Below, piece by piece: positions 22,238-36,400 of a DNA stretch of 64,000 nt. How positions within the stretch are numbered: the stretch's first letter is position 1; each line of letters begins with the position of its first letter. The stretch is from Membranipora membranacea (taxonomy: Eukaryota; Bryozoa; Gymnolaemata; Cheilostomatida; Membraniporidae): contig OU612069.1 in NCBI GenBank assembly GCA_914767715.1, forward strand, positions 14,813,387 through 14,877,386, written 5' to 3'. Position numbers and translations under genes: made by a program. The notes under the pieces are model-generated. The model was not told the origin of the DNA, made no database searches, and saw only the letters and a list, made by a program, of their open reading frames with translations.

Positions 22238-25200
22238 TTAAATATCAGGCTTCACAACACAGTTGTTGTTCCAGATCTTGAGAGAAGGTACTCTTTTCGA
22301 AAGTTTCTCTTGCTTGAGGCACATGACACCTCGTCTTCTGTCGAGCTGAAAGAGAACAAACCGATATGAATAATAGGTACATGTTCAAGAGTGGGAGGTG
22401 GCCCAGTTGGTTAGAGCGCCTTTCCTTCAGCATGCAGGTTCAAATCCCAACGCAGTCCATCAACTACGAGTTTCGGGCGTTCATCATGGTTTTCATTCTC
22501 CACTCTCTGGGTATGAACATTCACACTGTTATATGAGTTGAACTCTTATCCAACAACACTATGACTGCCGAAAATCTTATACGGTAGAGGTAGCTCTTAT
22601 TAGAAAAATTTTCAATTTTGTTGTCTACATATATATCAGTTAGTAGAGAGTATACCCTGAATATTGTGAAACTAAGCAGCAGAAATATCAACCATTTACC
22701 TCTTTGATGTGTCTTGCTGCATTATCTGATACAAATGTTAGCCTGACCACTTCTGTTTCATCCTCCGAGCTCATAAGCTCATACACCAACGGAAAAAGTT
22801 CACCCTCTTCTGGCAGTTGTGCCCTTTTTCGACCTTCAAGCTTCTATAAAGTAGCATTTATAATTTGTTTCAGAAATCTTGTTTTGGAGTCAAATGCATT
22901 AGGTATATGTATCATTTTCTTGGGAATACCTGGAGGTATTGTCATCAATTTATTGAATAGAAATTCCCAATTCATCCCTGTATACAAACGTTGCCAACCA
23001 ACCCATATATTCTTATATTTTTAAGTGCTGCAAAACAAACAAGAAACCCAATGGGTCAGCAGCAATGCTTCTAGTGTACACTGATGTTTTGTTAATCTTC
23101 CAGCCTCAATGATACAATGATAATATATCAAATTTGGGAGACCCCTTGTCTTACCAGATGTTTCTTTTTATTAACTCTCTCCCTCGAAATCTCTCTTTCC
23201 GACTTGACCCTACAGCTCTGTTGGATCCTTCTGTAGGACATCTTCGAGATGGTCAAGCTGTCAGCTTTCGAGTAGCCTCTTGCCGTCATGGCATCAGTGA
23301 AGAGAAGTCCTACTCTGGTATTATTCTCTGACTGGAAGCTGGAAAGAGAGGCTCTCAATAATCAAACAGAACCAAAGAACCACAAAATAAATTGAGTATT
23401 TATGTAGAACAAAGTTAACTTACTCAAGACAGAATAAAATATCTTTGCTTATGAGCATGGTAAGGAGTTATTTTATCTTTCTCACTTGACCGCACCAGCT
23501 TATTTCAATTCAAAGAATTAAATCATTCAATTATTGACAACATTCCGGATAAACGTTGCCCTTATCGCACTTAGAAAATAAAACGGACAGGCCACTTTCG
23601 ATTTCTACTGCCATAGAAAAGCTCATTAGAGCCAGGGATAAGGCATTCAAAAAGAGATGCAAGTTCTGGAAAGTTTTGCATGCTTTGGTACAACGTAGTA
23701 TCAGAGGCAGTAAAAGGGCATTAATAAGAAATAAACTGAATGAAAACCAGAAAACTATAGAGTGGTGTTCAAAATTAAAATCAGTGATAGATCCTAAGGA
23801 AACAAACCGTGCAGACAGGCTTTCTACAACAGAAGTCAGTGTAATGAGAACCTCTTTATTCTGTGGTAAACTAAATCATCTGTTCGAATACTGGAGTATG
23901 ACATACATTCAGAGCCTCTAAGTCTTGGTGAAACTAAACATCTCATGAACAAGTTGGATGTTGGGAAGTCAACATCATCTGAAGACTTTCCAACATGTGT
24001 CTCAGTGGAAGGTAAAGAAGATGGGTTGCTTGCCTCCTAATGATATATTAAATTGGATGCTGTTTGCATCGGAATTTCCAAATAAAGGGAAGAGAATGCA
24101 AAGCCGACAAATCCCTAAGGTTGCTTGCCCGTCCAATTACAAAGGCTATCGGCCAGTGTCAATATTGTTTCACCTGGGAAAGCTTTCTGAGGAGGTAATA
24201 ATAAACAATATGAGATCCAAATTCGCAGAAGTAATAGAGCCATCACAGCTTGCTTGCCAGCCCACTCTGATCACGTGAGAATGAGAATCTCTGATCGATA
24301 GAGAGTGAACTAATTCTCTTAGCATGAGTACCATCACAAGGAAGTTGGTGTGACGACCCAAGTTAATTTTACTTATTAGGAGCGGGTACATGTTAGGTAC
24401 CTGTACTAAATTGACTCTAACGATCGGAGATACACATGATAATAGTATAGTCATGAAGACAGTTTGTTACCAGCCGCACACTGGGACAGTCGACGCCTTG
24501 ATCAAACTGCATGATGATTCCACATCAGAGCTTGACAACTCAAATGTAAAGTACATTCAAAATGCCACCTTGGGCTTTATTGAGGCATTCGATCGACCGC
24601 AACCTGCTGTGCCCATCAAGAAATTGGAAGGATACAAGTTCAAACCCTCTTATCATCTCACTTATATCTTACTTTTCGGCAGGGGGGAAGTCTGGGGGCT
24701 CGGACTTGGTAAAGAGAAGTCACGGTACATTAGCACCAAGGTTGGCGCTCCTCAGGTACCAAACAGGACCAATTCTATGGCTCTTGTATTCCAACAACCT
24801 GTCTGCGGATGGCTTTAACCACATGAAATATGTGACGGTACAACGTTTTAAACCTCTAGTGTTAACCTCAGCCACACGTCAGCGGCCTCAGTATTAACGA
24901 CACAACCACGGGCCGCTTATTATAACATGCAGCTGAATTCTGAAAAGCCTGAGGTCATGAACACCAAACTTAGCTATAGGTTAAAGTATGAACAATATGT
25001 AGTGATTGATAATCGCTCAGTGTCCCCTAATGCCTACACAAAATTCCTTGGAGTTTTGAAAAAAAAGCTATCACTAAACAAACGTGTAGATCTTTAGTTA
25101 CAAAGTGTAGCTCTATACTTTTTCCCAATGAAGTTACTTAAGACTATTGGTTTAGACTAGCAGGGATAATCGATGTTTTATTTTACTATCATCAGATCAA

Positions 25201-28200
25201 TACTGGGCTATGCCATTCCAGCTAGAAAAAATCCAAAGATCTGCCTGGTCTTCATTTTTGACATGTTCTATGCTCATTTCTTAAGATCGTTGCTAACGAG
25301 GCACACCCTCATTTTATAGATTAATTTTTGACAATTCTACCCGAATAACTTCTCTAGCAAATGTATTTTCAGACCCAAGCTATGTCGTACTGAAAAAAAG
25401 GACGTAAGAGCTTTTTCATGAATTACCATGACAACAGATTGATATAGAAGGAACAACCTTATAGTTGCTTTTTTTAAAACTTTTTCACCACACATGTCAC
25501 ACCACCGCATTGCATTCAAAACCACCGTCTTTGATGATGACAGAATGAAATAAACCCAATCCAAATCCAACATTTTGGGAAAACAACCTCATACATTGAG
25601 ACAATGCAATGGAAAGATGGGGTATTGAAACAAAATCAGTATTCATGAATTGCCCTGGGTGTTGCAACCATCAACTTCATGAGGTTTATATGTGAACACT
25701 TTCAAGAGTTGATTTTGGTGCTGAAACTTCTTTTTGCTACCCACAGAGGCTTGGTATGTAGAGACAATATACAAGTATCAAAGTAAATATCAAATATAAT
25801 ATAAGTACATACCTCTCGTTGCCATCAAACTCTTCGTGGAGGACCCCATACACTTTCCTTCCAATAGAGAAATCCTCTTTTGTTAGCTTTCTTGCGTTGT
25901 TGTTTGTTGATACTGATGTTATAATCTTGGCTGAAATAAAAACACCGGTTTTTCAATCTAGAAGCAGCTAGGGCAGCTCTTCTTTCATGTTGTTTGTAGG
26001 TAAGAGAAGTGAGGTTAAAGGTACGATGGCCAATGAACTAAACTGTTATGTTCATTGCTTAAACCTACATTGTGGTGACTGAAGCTAAGGCAGGTACAAT
26101 AGTTTAACCTATTTATGTCCGTAGTGCAACCAACAGTGAACTGTGGTATGCTGTGGTGTGGTGTGGTGCGGTGCGGTGCGGTGCGGGGTGGAGTGGTACA
26201 GTACGGTGTGGTATAGTATATGAACGCTGAACCTACCTAGTCCGTTGATCTTTGCTTGACAATCAATATGGTCTGGGTATGCTGGTCTGGAGGTGTCCCC
26301 AAAACTACCTATTGACGCTACAATGTAACATTATATTATGAATTATAGTACGATAATGATAATATAGGGAAAACGAGTAATACTATCACACCTGGTTTAA
26401 AACTATTATAAATCTTAATGATACAATGTGTCTGTTATACACGAGGTCTCAATATGGTACTGTCAGGCAGGGCATCCGACCAAAGTAGCTCCTATGGCAC
26501 ATCAGTACAAAGGCTGTTGACCCTGAGAGAAAAATCTCATTTAAGGGGTTTCTAACATGGTATCATGACTATTAACAATTGAAAGTCTTAGGAGCAATTC
26601 AAAATAATTATGGTTTGGACCCTCAAACGACGAGATGTTTGCAGCAATATCCTTAGTTCTTGAGTTGTTGAATGGACAGAACATTAAAATCACAACATAA
26701 GATGCGTTTATAGGGTAAGGGAAAGAGATATATCAGCTAGTTTCTAGGTTCTCTAGCAACCAAACCTCTAAGTGGCGCTATTACAACAATACTCACAGAT
26801 ATCTGTGCAAGACAGGTTATCACTCGACGATTTGCGCTGAGAAGACAAGCTATAACCACTGGTACTGCTATGCGGAGTGGAAACTAGAAAAAATATTCAT
26901 CATGGAGAATAAATCAATAGTAGTGGACATCAATGACAGAGCCTTAACATTTTCTGGTATAAAGGATGCAGTTAATATCTGTGAAATCGAGATAGGGGTG
27001 GTTCATTACCCGTAGGTCAATGGCTCCAGAGGATGATCAGACCACACAAATGTCCCATCCTGTGGTGAACAACAAATGTACATATATAGTTATATATATT
27101 CATAAATATATATATGTATCATTTATCAGACGTGAGAGACCGCTTCCTTCAAAACATACTTTATATTTTGAATTGTAGTTTCTTAGTTTGTAACTGTGTC
27201 ACAGAGCCCTACCCTTCGTTTGTAAAACGACACAAAACCAAATGTTTTGGAGAAAGCCCTTGTGTTTCAGTGATGCCATACTTTGCAATGGGGAAGAGCT
27301 GAAATAAATTTGGTTGGCTAGTTAGGCAGGTTATCGGATTGACAGCATTAAGTTTTTAACATATCATATTAAAACACATACCACAGAGGGGTTTAGGTGC
27401 TGCCGACTCTTGTATCTGCTGCTGGTTTACTGCTTTGCTGGTGGTATTATTGGTGTAGAGTGTGGAATCTGCGAAACAATAGGAAAACTTAATAAGTACT
27501 AGTTACTGTGTAGTGTGTACAAAAGTAACAGGCAACTCCCTTGGAATCATTTGTCATTGTAGACTAGATTTTGTTGATTATGGTGAAAGAGGGTTGAAAA
27601 TAGGTCCTAAATACAGAAACAATAGTAGTCATCAAGAATGCTATATCATAGCTTAAAATGCGAATAGACACTTTTAATTTACTCAACTGCAAAATTCATT
27701 TCAGGAGAAGGCCATAGAAAACATAGACCTGTTAAAACACCTAGACATGATTTATCACTATGTGTTCAATGTTTCATCGAATATTTAGCCAAAAAAGGCA
27801 ATAATGATCTTTTTTTAAATTATTCGAAAACTTATAACAGCAACCGAAACACACTGTTCCTGTTGGCGGCTACATATAGAATAGTTATCATTAACCATTT
27901 TACAAAGTTGATTCCTTTTTACATCATTAATTCAAAACCGACCCTACTCCCCGTATCCAGATCTACCAACCTGCTTTATTTCATAAGATCAGGAGAAATA
28001 ATGAAATATTTCTCCACTCGGAATAAATACTACAAACCACAAGTAATTAATTCTGCATGGTGTGAGCATAACCATACCTAAATAATTTGTGGAAAATTAA
28101 ATTAAACAAACTCCTCATTTTGGTGATAGAAACTTAGTTGGGCGGCATTATTTCATTCTTCTAGAAATCGATCCCTGCATCCTGGAATGGCACAGTCCCA

Positions 28201-29917
28201 ACTTCATCCATGTCCCACCCACTATCCTACTAAACCTGTGTACTTACCAGTTTCACAAGATCAAACCCATAAGAATAGCTAAGACAGTACATATATCATA
28301 AGTATCAGACAGCTTACCCCATTTGTAATCAGGCATGGTCTTTGGAAAACGTGCACAGTTGAAGGAGAGATCCCCAAAAGCAAGATTCATATTGTAAACG
28401 CTAATATAACTGCCTGTAATGTATCCTTGACGTATCATACTCTATCAATACAAAACCACTTACCACAGAGGAGTTTGGGTTCTGTTGACTTTGTTATCTG
28501 TTGGTTAAGTGGTTTGCTGGTAAGATTGGTTTTCTTGGTGTGGGGTGTGGATTCTGAAAAACAATATGGAAACTTAGTGAGTACTAGTTAGTGTGTAGTG
28601 TATGTACAAAGAAACAGGCAACTGCCTCGGAAATTTTGACCGCATGGGGAGAGTTGATAAAAGGCCTCAATTGTAGAACCAATTGAAGTCATCAAGGATG
28701 CTATATTGAAGCTTGATATGTGAGTACATGAATGTAGCTTTCTTTACGGCCTAAAATGATGATAATGCAAAACGCAGTTTATTCTGAAGTTATGATAATA
28801 TTCTGTCCATGAGAAGGTTTTGCATGGGGAGATTCACAAAACTATACTGAAAACCATTTTTGCAAAATATTTTTAAGCCAAATCCTAACGTGGTGATACA
28901 AAAACTCGACTGGGCAGCATACATCCTGAATCGCCACTGTCCTAACTTGAATAATTTCACCCTACCTAAAACACCCTACCCTAACTCAATATTCCAGCAC
29001 AAACATGATCTTTTTCGGTATAACCTTAGGTTGAATTTGACACCAAAGTTTACCGCCTCGTATTCAGATCTAACCACGTTGCTATGGTCTGACTGAGCGT
29101 CCACAATAATACCTCACAGATTTGTACTAAGCTCAACTTCATCCTTGAATTCCCAACAATGGCCGGTTCTAGAAATCTTGAGACACCAGCCGCAAAAATT
29201 GCTCTAGATATGGTTGTAATTAAACTAAAATCAAAATGATGGTACCAATTTAAAGCTGGAACCTGAGCTATAACATGCAATAGATAACTCAAAATCCTTT
29301 TCCCATTGCAAATGCCGGGTTTTGATGTGCTGCATCACATATGTCCCATCGATATTGTAAAGCTTACCACATATAGAATTGGGAATGGCCTTCGGAATAC
29401 GGTTTACAGTTGAAAATGAGACCTTCCCTCTCTTTTTCGATTTTGCCTCGTTTTCTTTTGTGCCATACACCTCGTCAAACAACTTGTCTAGGTGGAACTC
29501 CTTAGCGCTCGTACTTGCCTTCTTGGATTTTAAAGGCCTGCAAATATCATAATACACAAAATGTCATGGAGACTACATGTTATAAGATTTACCCCTTGAC
29601 TTCTGACATAGATATGTAAGTTTCAAAGGAATATTTTACCACCAAGTTAACATGCTTGTTAAAATCGAGAATAACCTGTTATTGCTCCTTGCTAACATAC
29701 ATGTTGAAAAGTGAGAACAATCCAGTGTGTTGTGATGGAGACCAGAGGACTGGATCACTATTGATAAACACTATATTTGTACAATAATCAACAAAAGATT
29801 TTTCAACTCTATCAAAGTGATACACAAATAGTAGATGACTTACGCTACGCCAGGATTATTTCTTTCCTCCTCAATAATTTCAGCCGCTGAGAAGAGTTTT
29901 CGTGATCGTGTTGACAT
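22238..29917 (-). CDS. unknown 412-aa protein of the CACTA element (gene B, possible TnpA analogue)
   Basis: Eleven exons join in frame from ATG to TAA: 29917-29844, 29537-29368, 28553-28464, 28413-28318, 27468-27382, 26883-26797, 26317-26237, 25930-25813, 23338-23155, 22843-22700 and 22345-22238, all GT-AG. The N-terminus (MSTRSRKLFSAAEIIEEERN) is followed by a lysine-rich region with a likely nuclear signal (KSKKRGK). Next comes a serine/threonine-rich middle in which related small phase-1 exons recur (ESTPHT, DSTLYT and VSTPHS starts; RIPKAIPNSICG versus RFPKTMPDYKWG ends). The basic C-terminal part includes KLTKEDFSIGRKVYGVLH, SYRRIQQSCRVKSERE and LDRRRGVMCL. No known domain is recognised. 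It lies 552 bp downstream of the transposase stop on the same strand. Its position in the element and its basic tail suggest a DNA-binding accessory protein, which is an inference. Confidence 0.75.
22389..22530 (+). repeat. tRNA-derived SINE in the last intron of gene B
   Basis: A-box-like TGGCCCAGTTGG (22399-22410) and B-box GGTTCAAATCCC (22437-22448) are followed by GCAGTCCATCAACTACG. The head belongs to the same family as the SINE in L2 intron 1. The right boundary is approximate. Confidence 0.65.
23556..25262 (+). mobile_element. degenerate non-LTR retrotransposon (LINE) reverse-transcriptase relic
   Basis: Plus-strand fragments in changing frames follow the order of a LINE reverse transcriptase. 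They run from a basic linker (23590-23790), to CPSNYKGYRPVSILFHLGKL (24126 onward), the catalytic-region relic GFIEAFDRP (about 24573), a remnant of the GxPQGTxLGPILW motif (GPILWLLYSNNLS, about 24767-24806), a KTEVM-like segment (24940s), a FLGV motif (about 25040) and FTIIRSILGYA (about 25185). Many stops and frameshifts are present and neither end is intact. It lies in the large intron of gene B (25812-23339), opposite to that gene. Confidence 0.75.
26148..26215 (+). repeat. (GGTGT/GGTGC)n simple repeat
   Basis: Pentanucleotide-like tandem GGTGTGGTGCGGTGCGGTGC with flanking variants, in an intron of gene B just before the 26317-26237 exon. It is the most GC-rich stretch in the region. Confidence 0.85.
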
Positions 29918-30468
29918 GGCTGCTATACTCAAGATAATGTTACTCGCAATGAATGATGATGCTAAGCAAAACAACCCATGTCGATGCGGAAAATCGGCGA
30001 ATAGAAACGTCTGATACCAGCTTAGAATCCACAAAGTGCATTATCAATTAATTGCCTGTAGATAGTTATCAGATAACGATGTTTTAGCTGTCAAATGAAT
30101 TGGGTATGGAAGAAACAATCACCTCTACAGACACCATACACAATGAGGACAAGAGATTTAGTGATGAGAATACTGCACAACCAAATTTCAATTATGGTTT
30201 GCAAATTAAGAGTACAGGGTAGGGGGTGTCAGCAGCGATATGAGATTGAGATTAACAACAAGGGATCTTCCATATCTATTATTCTCAATCATTTATTATC
30301 AATGACAATAGGTGATGTAAGAGTGTCTTAGAAGTGACAAAAAGAGTACATTGTTTTATGAGTAACTCAACCAGTAAGCTTTTCTATCAAAACAAAGCAT
30401 AAGGTTGAATATTATAAAAACAAAATATTAGTTAGCCATGCATAGATGGCTCATTATTGATGCACAAT

Positions 30469-33400
30469 TCAATATGCATATCTACTTGGCCTCTTTTCAG
30501 TTGAATACTGGCTTACACCCTGTATTTTCCTGCTGCTGATTGTCAACTGACATTGGATCAGATAGGGGGAAAAGGCTCGAGGACATATTCTCTTGAACTG
30601 CCAGGTCTTAATAAGCCCCTCAGCTTCCTCCCTCAGTAGGGTATGCAGCTCATGCCCAACGATCACCATAAAAGCGTCATTAACTTTCACTGTCTGAGTT
30701 ATCAAGATGGCTTCAGTTTTTAACCAAATTGCATTTCCTCTTCTGATTTCTTCTCCGAATACCCACATAGCTTTCACCCCATCTATCTGGAACACCGCTG
30801 GAATTTCTTTCTGAAAATACATTTATAAACATCTTAATATATTTGTACATTGCCATTCAAGCTCATACTCACACTCATACAAAACTGAATGTTTTAGATT
30901 ATAGCAGCATAAATGGAACACCCTATTTATGTAACCTTTATATGGAAATTTCGGATCATAAGCTGGTGTGTGCATCTTTTGCTTACAAAAGGCATGCCTA
31001 GGATTTTAACATTTTCTACCACCAATTTTCTACTCATATGCCACCAATTTTCATGATCATAAAAGAAACCATCGTGACATAGTATTATTTAGGCCTATTA
31101 AATCAAAAACTGACAATGAATTTGCCAGTTAAACTTTCATTGCCTTATTAAGCTCACATTCAATTTTCTGTTATTTCCACTCATCAAACCGTTTAATGGT
31201 GGCTTATCAAAGCAATAGAAGTTCTTTAGAAATTATGTCACACATGTGTAGCGGGAATACCAATAAAATGTGGACATCTGCTAAGAGTTTCATCAGAATT
31301 TACACCAATGGTCCAGATCAAAAAACTAGACGGATAGTGAGCTGCTCTTCTGTAGCATCCAAATGTACTGACAGTGTTTAATTTAGCTATGCATCGAGAT
31401 AGCAGCGTCGTGTTTGTCCGTCAGTCATTTAGCAGGCAGAAAATTTGATCTGCTTGCATATCCACGAGATTTGTCCCTCTGACCCTGCAGTGAACAACCA
31501 TTCCATCCACCCAATGCTTCTCTTGCCATTCAAAAATAGACATGGTTCGTCAGTGCACTCATGCAATTACCATCAGTCAATAATTTTATTGACAGTCAAT
31601 CAAAAACTCCTTTCTATCTGGTTACCCAACTAAGCTGACATTCGGATACCTCTGAGATATAATTATAAATGTATAAATGTTATTATGAATGTATGTATGT
31701 AAGAAGAGTAAATAATGGTACGGGAGAGAATTACCCAAATAAATTAATCAAAATAAAAAGAGTGTGAATTATATATAAGACCAACCTGCCCTCTGCCAGC
31801 ATATAAACCTTCATTGGATTTTAAATTCCGCCCATTCAATATTCACTTAACAAAAATATCCCTAAATTTATTTCCACATCAAATTTTAAGGTGTTTGCAA
31901 AGTTCTAAATGAAAACATATATTAAGGATTTTTAAAAGTTTTTATTACCTGATTGATAATTTTACCAGTGTTACTATTCTTAGCCAGAGCGCTAAATTTA
32001 AATCGGGGAATATTTTCATCCTGTAGGGTATTAGGGATATGGGTAGGTGTGAATTGCAAGTTATGAGTACCATCAGTTGGACTCAAATGGCTCTCTGTGG
32101 ATTCTGTTCTACACATTAGGGAGTTACAGACAGAGATCAATTGCTTCAGGGTTTCCAACCTTGGGAAACTTGAATCAAACGGAAATGAGCAACATGTTGC
32201 AGACTCTAGAGGTACATAGGTACAAAATGATTTGATGCACAGTTTGTTAATTATCGCTCCACCATGTCCAAGGGACCAGTAATACCGATATCACAGGTAA
32301 TAAGTTGTATAAAAGATCCAATGTTCTGAAATGCCATACACTTTACAAGGTTCAATGCATCCTGCTTGTGTTTTACCTACTGTCTCTCGACTTGTGATGA
32401 CTGCTATGATGTTTTTAAAGTTCACAGTACTAAAATTCCATGGATGACCAGATGGCAAAATACCTTCAAATCAAACCCTACCCAAAAACCATTGGTGTTT
32501 TTTTCTATTTTTTACATGTCTGACAGCTAGATTGATCAGATGCAATCAATTGAATAAAATTCTTGGCAAATCCTTCAATTTTTCATATTCTATGTACCAT
32601 ATTTCATAAAAATGCAATGTGCTACAGTGAACAAGTGGATAGCACAATGTTGTTCCGGAACGAGAAATGCACTGATTTAGGGAGGACGCTGAACCTGTAT
32701 CAAACAGCCAATAGTTTCCAGTCTAGAGTATTTATGAACAGTTTAAGGTTTTAACTCTCAAAATGATTCGGGCACCCCGACCAATCATTGACCGATAGAC
32801 CAGCGGGTTGAAGGAAACAGGGAGACAGATTAGCATGTTCAGATTTTGCAATACCGATTTATACAAAAATGTTCAAAGCATGCTATCAATATTATATACA
32901 CACATATCATACGAGACAGGACGTGAACGATACTAATCACAATAAAAAACTTTTGTGTAAACTTACCTCTCTCATATAATTGTATATAGCTCGCTTTTCT
33001 TCTCTCGTAAGGGTTATGTCTCTTTCAATATGGAGGGGCAGTCCTTCAGATGACAGAAGAGGGGCCTCAACTCTAAGCTGGAAGCGAATAGCTGGTGGCA
33101 CTGTGTGGAACTGTGAAGGTGGCTTTGGAATAGCAGTTTGCTTTAGCTGGTCAGTCTGCCTCATAACCTAAAACCAAGTGCCAACCGATGGGTCATAACA
33201 CAGCATGATGATATTGCTTATGATAATCAGCAACAAACATTGATGTTAAACAATTATGAAAAATGCAGTTTTTATATTTCGCTTAATCTGGGATGAATAC
33301 GACTCTACTAACATAACTCAAAGTCGGTCTTTGATAACAATAAACTTTCAACACGTTCTCTCAGAAGCTAACTGACCTGAGGTGCAATCTGGTGGTTATT

Positions 33401-36400
33401 AACCTTGATGTTCTTTAATGTCCTATTGTACCTTTCATAAGGGAAGCACCTGTAAATAGAACGTCATAGGCTAATCAGAGATTAATCCTGTAATATTGAA
33501 AACGTCGGCGATGACTTATTCATGAATTCACCCCTGAACCTCCAACCTCCACATCACCACATTGGAAACACTATGGTTTTGTAGGTAGGCAATAGGAATG
33601 AGGCCAGGCCTCGAACCCACCCAAATTTTATAGGTCTTGCAAAGTATTACCACCCTTTATTCCTTCACGGCATTATTGTATGGTGGGAGGCAACAACCAA
33701 AACCAACCATATTATTGATAAAATATACGGATCAGCCCTAATGTCTGCAACAAGAGCATTTTGAACTGCCCCACATTAGCTTTAGAGATCATCCTTAACA
33801 TCCTTCCTCTTGAGATTAAGGCCTCGCAGTTTGCCATTAACAGCTGGTACAGTCTGATCAGAAACAAGCATAATATAATAATACCCCATGCAAATCACGG
33901 AATCAACCAGTAAATCCACTCACCCATCTGATTTCATTTCACAAGTCAAAAACTGATCTTTCCAAGTGATAAAGTCAGATTTTATACCCAGCAAAAGAGC
34001 AGTGGCTTGAGGATGAACTCGCCACTAACAAATATGAAATATGCTCCTACACTGATGTGTCATCCAATGAATTGGGGTTGGAGTCAAAGCTCTCAAGCAC
34101 TCAGGTTTAGCCCGAGTTACTCGGGTTTTTGGGTTCAACTCAGGGGATTTTAGAATTTTGCCTCATATTCATCAAAGTTTGGGAATTCCTCTCGGTGTGG
34201 CCTAGTTGTATGATTATAAAGAAACAATTTTGTATTGTGATATACGAAATACATTAAACAGGATGAATTTTACAGTGATTCTATATTAATGATCTGCTAA
34301 CAACTCTAAAAAACCAGTATCATTCATGTGTAGAGGCCTAAAATTATTGCTCGCTAGGCTTTGGTGACCGGACCCATTGAGGAGGCTAACATAGCTCCAA
34401 AACTCCAAGCTGTTTGTGCACAGGGTGTTACACGGCTTTGAAATGCCATCTGCAACACGGTATCAGCAAAACTCAGGTTTTCGGTCCTCCCAGATTGAGA
34501 GCCCTGGTTGGAGTGGGCATATTCTCCAAGGTAAAAGATGAAGACGCTTATCTCCAAAACGCAAACCAAAATGTTTCCATTCCACTATCTGATACATCAA
34601 TTGTTTTTTTCAATCTGAAATGCTTGCAATAGCCACTGCTGCTGTTATGCTTTTGAAACTTGATTGTAAAAAGCTATTATATCTTATAGCATATCAGCAC
34701 TACAACCCTTCAAGATCAAGCAATAAGAACCAAGACCAAACTAGACTGTATGAAAAGGATAAGCCAACTGGCCTTAACTAACCATCTAGGCCTCATATGG
34801 GTGCCTGGACACACAGGTGTACATGGTAGTCATCTCCATTAGTCCCGATCATGTCCCTCTTATTCCTTAAAGTCCCATGAAAACCCAAACAAAGCAATGG
34901 ATGCAAAAACAGGTGCATTCAAAATGGCTCCAAACCCAAAAATGTAAAGACACTAAAATATTTTTGCTCACCCTAAATATGAAGAGCCTTTCAAAATGAC
35001 CAAATCTACGCAAACTACTTACCTGACACAATGAACACAATCACAGGCCGTGCACAGTTCAGGTCTCACCTGACTAAAATAAGATTAGCCCAAATACACA
35101 TCAAGGTTCCAGATCATGTTGACTTTTTTCGTCAGTCATGCAAGGTTGATAACCATCAGATGCAAGAGAAAACTTGCTTTCCGGGGCCTTTGAGTACCTC
35201 TTCCGGTACACTGATAATACAATATTTTTGTGTTATCCCCTACTGAAGACAAGACAAGATCCCTCCCAACCACTTAGGGTTTTAGCATTCGCTGTGTTGG
35301 TACAGATAACGATTCATTAACAGGCCGGTGGGCTAGAGCGGAATAACAATAAACATACCAGTTACTCGGTGCTGGACCGAACCGCCTTATTCCATTGGAG
35401 AGATGGAGCATCATATGCGAGTTGCAGGTTAATGCAGCAGGCCCAAACACTCGGCTCATGGCCTCTAGAAATGTCTCGCACAAACCATCTAGCCGCTCCA
35501 GTTCAGCTTCAGATACGCATCTAAAGTAAAAATGACTTAGGTTTCAATGTGTCATGTCCCTTGTTTACAACAAATGAAGACATTGGTATCAAAATTGAGA
35601 AAAAGGTTCATCATAATATTGGTATGAAATAATCTCAGCCAAACTTCAAGTAATGCAGCTGAAATTGTTTGGTATTTTTGCGTGAGAATGAGGAGCTTTC
35701 GTGATAAGACACACCTGACAGAGGACAACATACCTAGACATGGCTATCTTCATGATTATTTTCAGCTGATAAACCAGGTTAAGCTTGCGGAGGCTGACTG
35801 TCCCATGCAATGTGTGAGAGTAGCTTTCATAGAGAGTTTTGAAGTCCTTAGACGTGAGACTTGAGCCGGACACCAGTCTGCCGATCAGCGGTTGGGGTGC
35901 CTGCGCACTAGTGAGGTTAACACCTAGCACCTGCAGATTCGGATCACACAATGAGAACAGTCTTTTTGCGACACCTAAGAGTGAGGAATACCCAGCATAA
36001 GTACATGAAATATGTTTACAAGCAATCACTGATGGTGTTAGTGTGAACATAATATCAGGATTTCAACTGTTTTCATTCAAACCCAAGCTAGGCCGCAGAC
36101 ATGCAGTAAGATCTATACAGCTTGTGAAAACTTGGTAGAAACATAACTCATATCATGGCGCAAAATTAGTAATTATCAAACTAGACAAAGGTTACCTGAA
36201 CAGAGATTATGCATTGTATCCACTGCATGGTCATTTACTGGCTGGAAGTACGGCAGCATTAACATAGCTGTATCTCTGAAAAGAGAATTATAACACAACA
36301 TACATAAAAAAATGGGACATTGGAAAAAATTAATATTCAGAGCGGGTGAACATAATCTTAAGAGGCCAGTCGTAAATAAAGTCATGTTGTTTGACTGTCT

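Noticed and set aside
22389-22460. Functional tRNA gene
   Set aside because: A and B boxes are present, but the acceptor stem does not pair properly and the same head recurs elsewhere with a non-tRNA tail, so SINE is the better call.
33540-33650. Another SINE (B-box-like GGTTCGAGGCC on the minus strand)
   Set aside because: Only the B box is visible; no convincing A box, tail or second copy was found.
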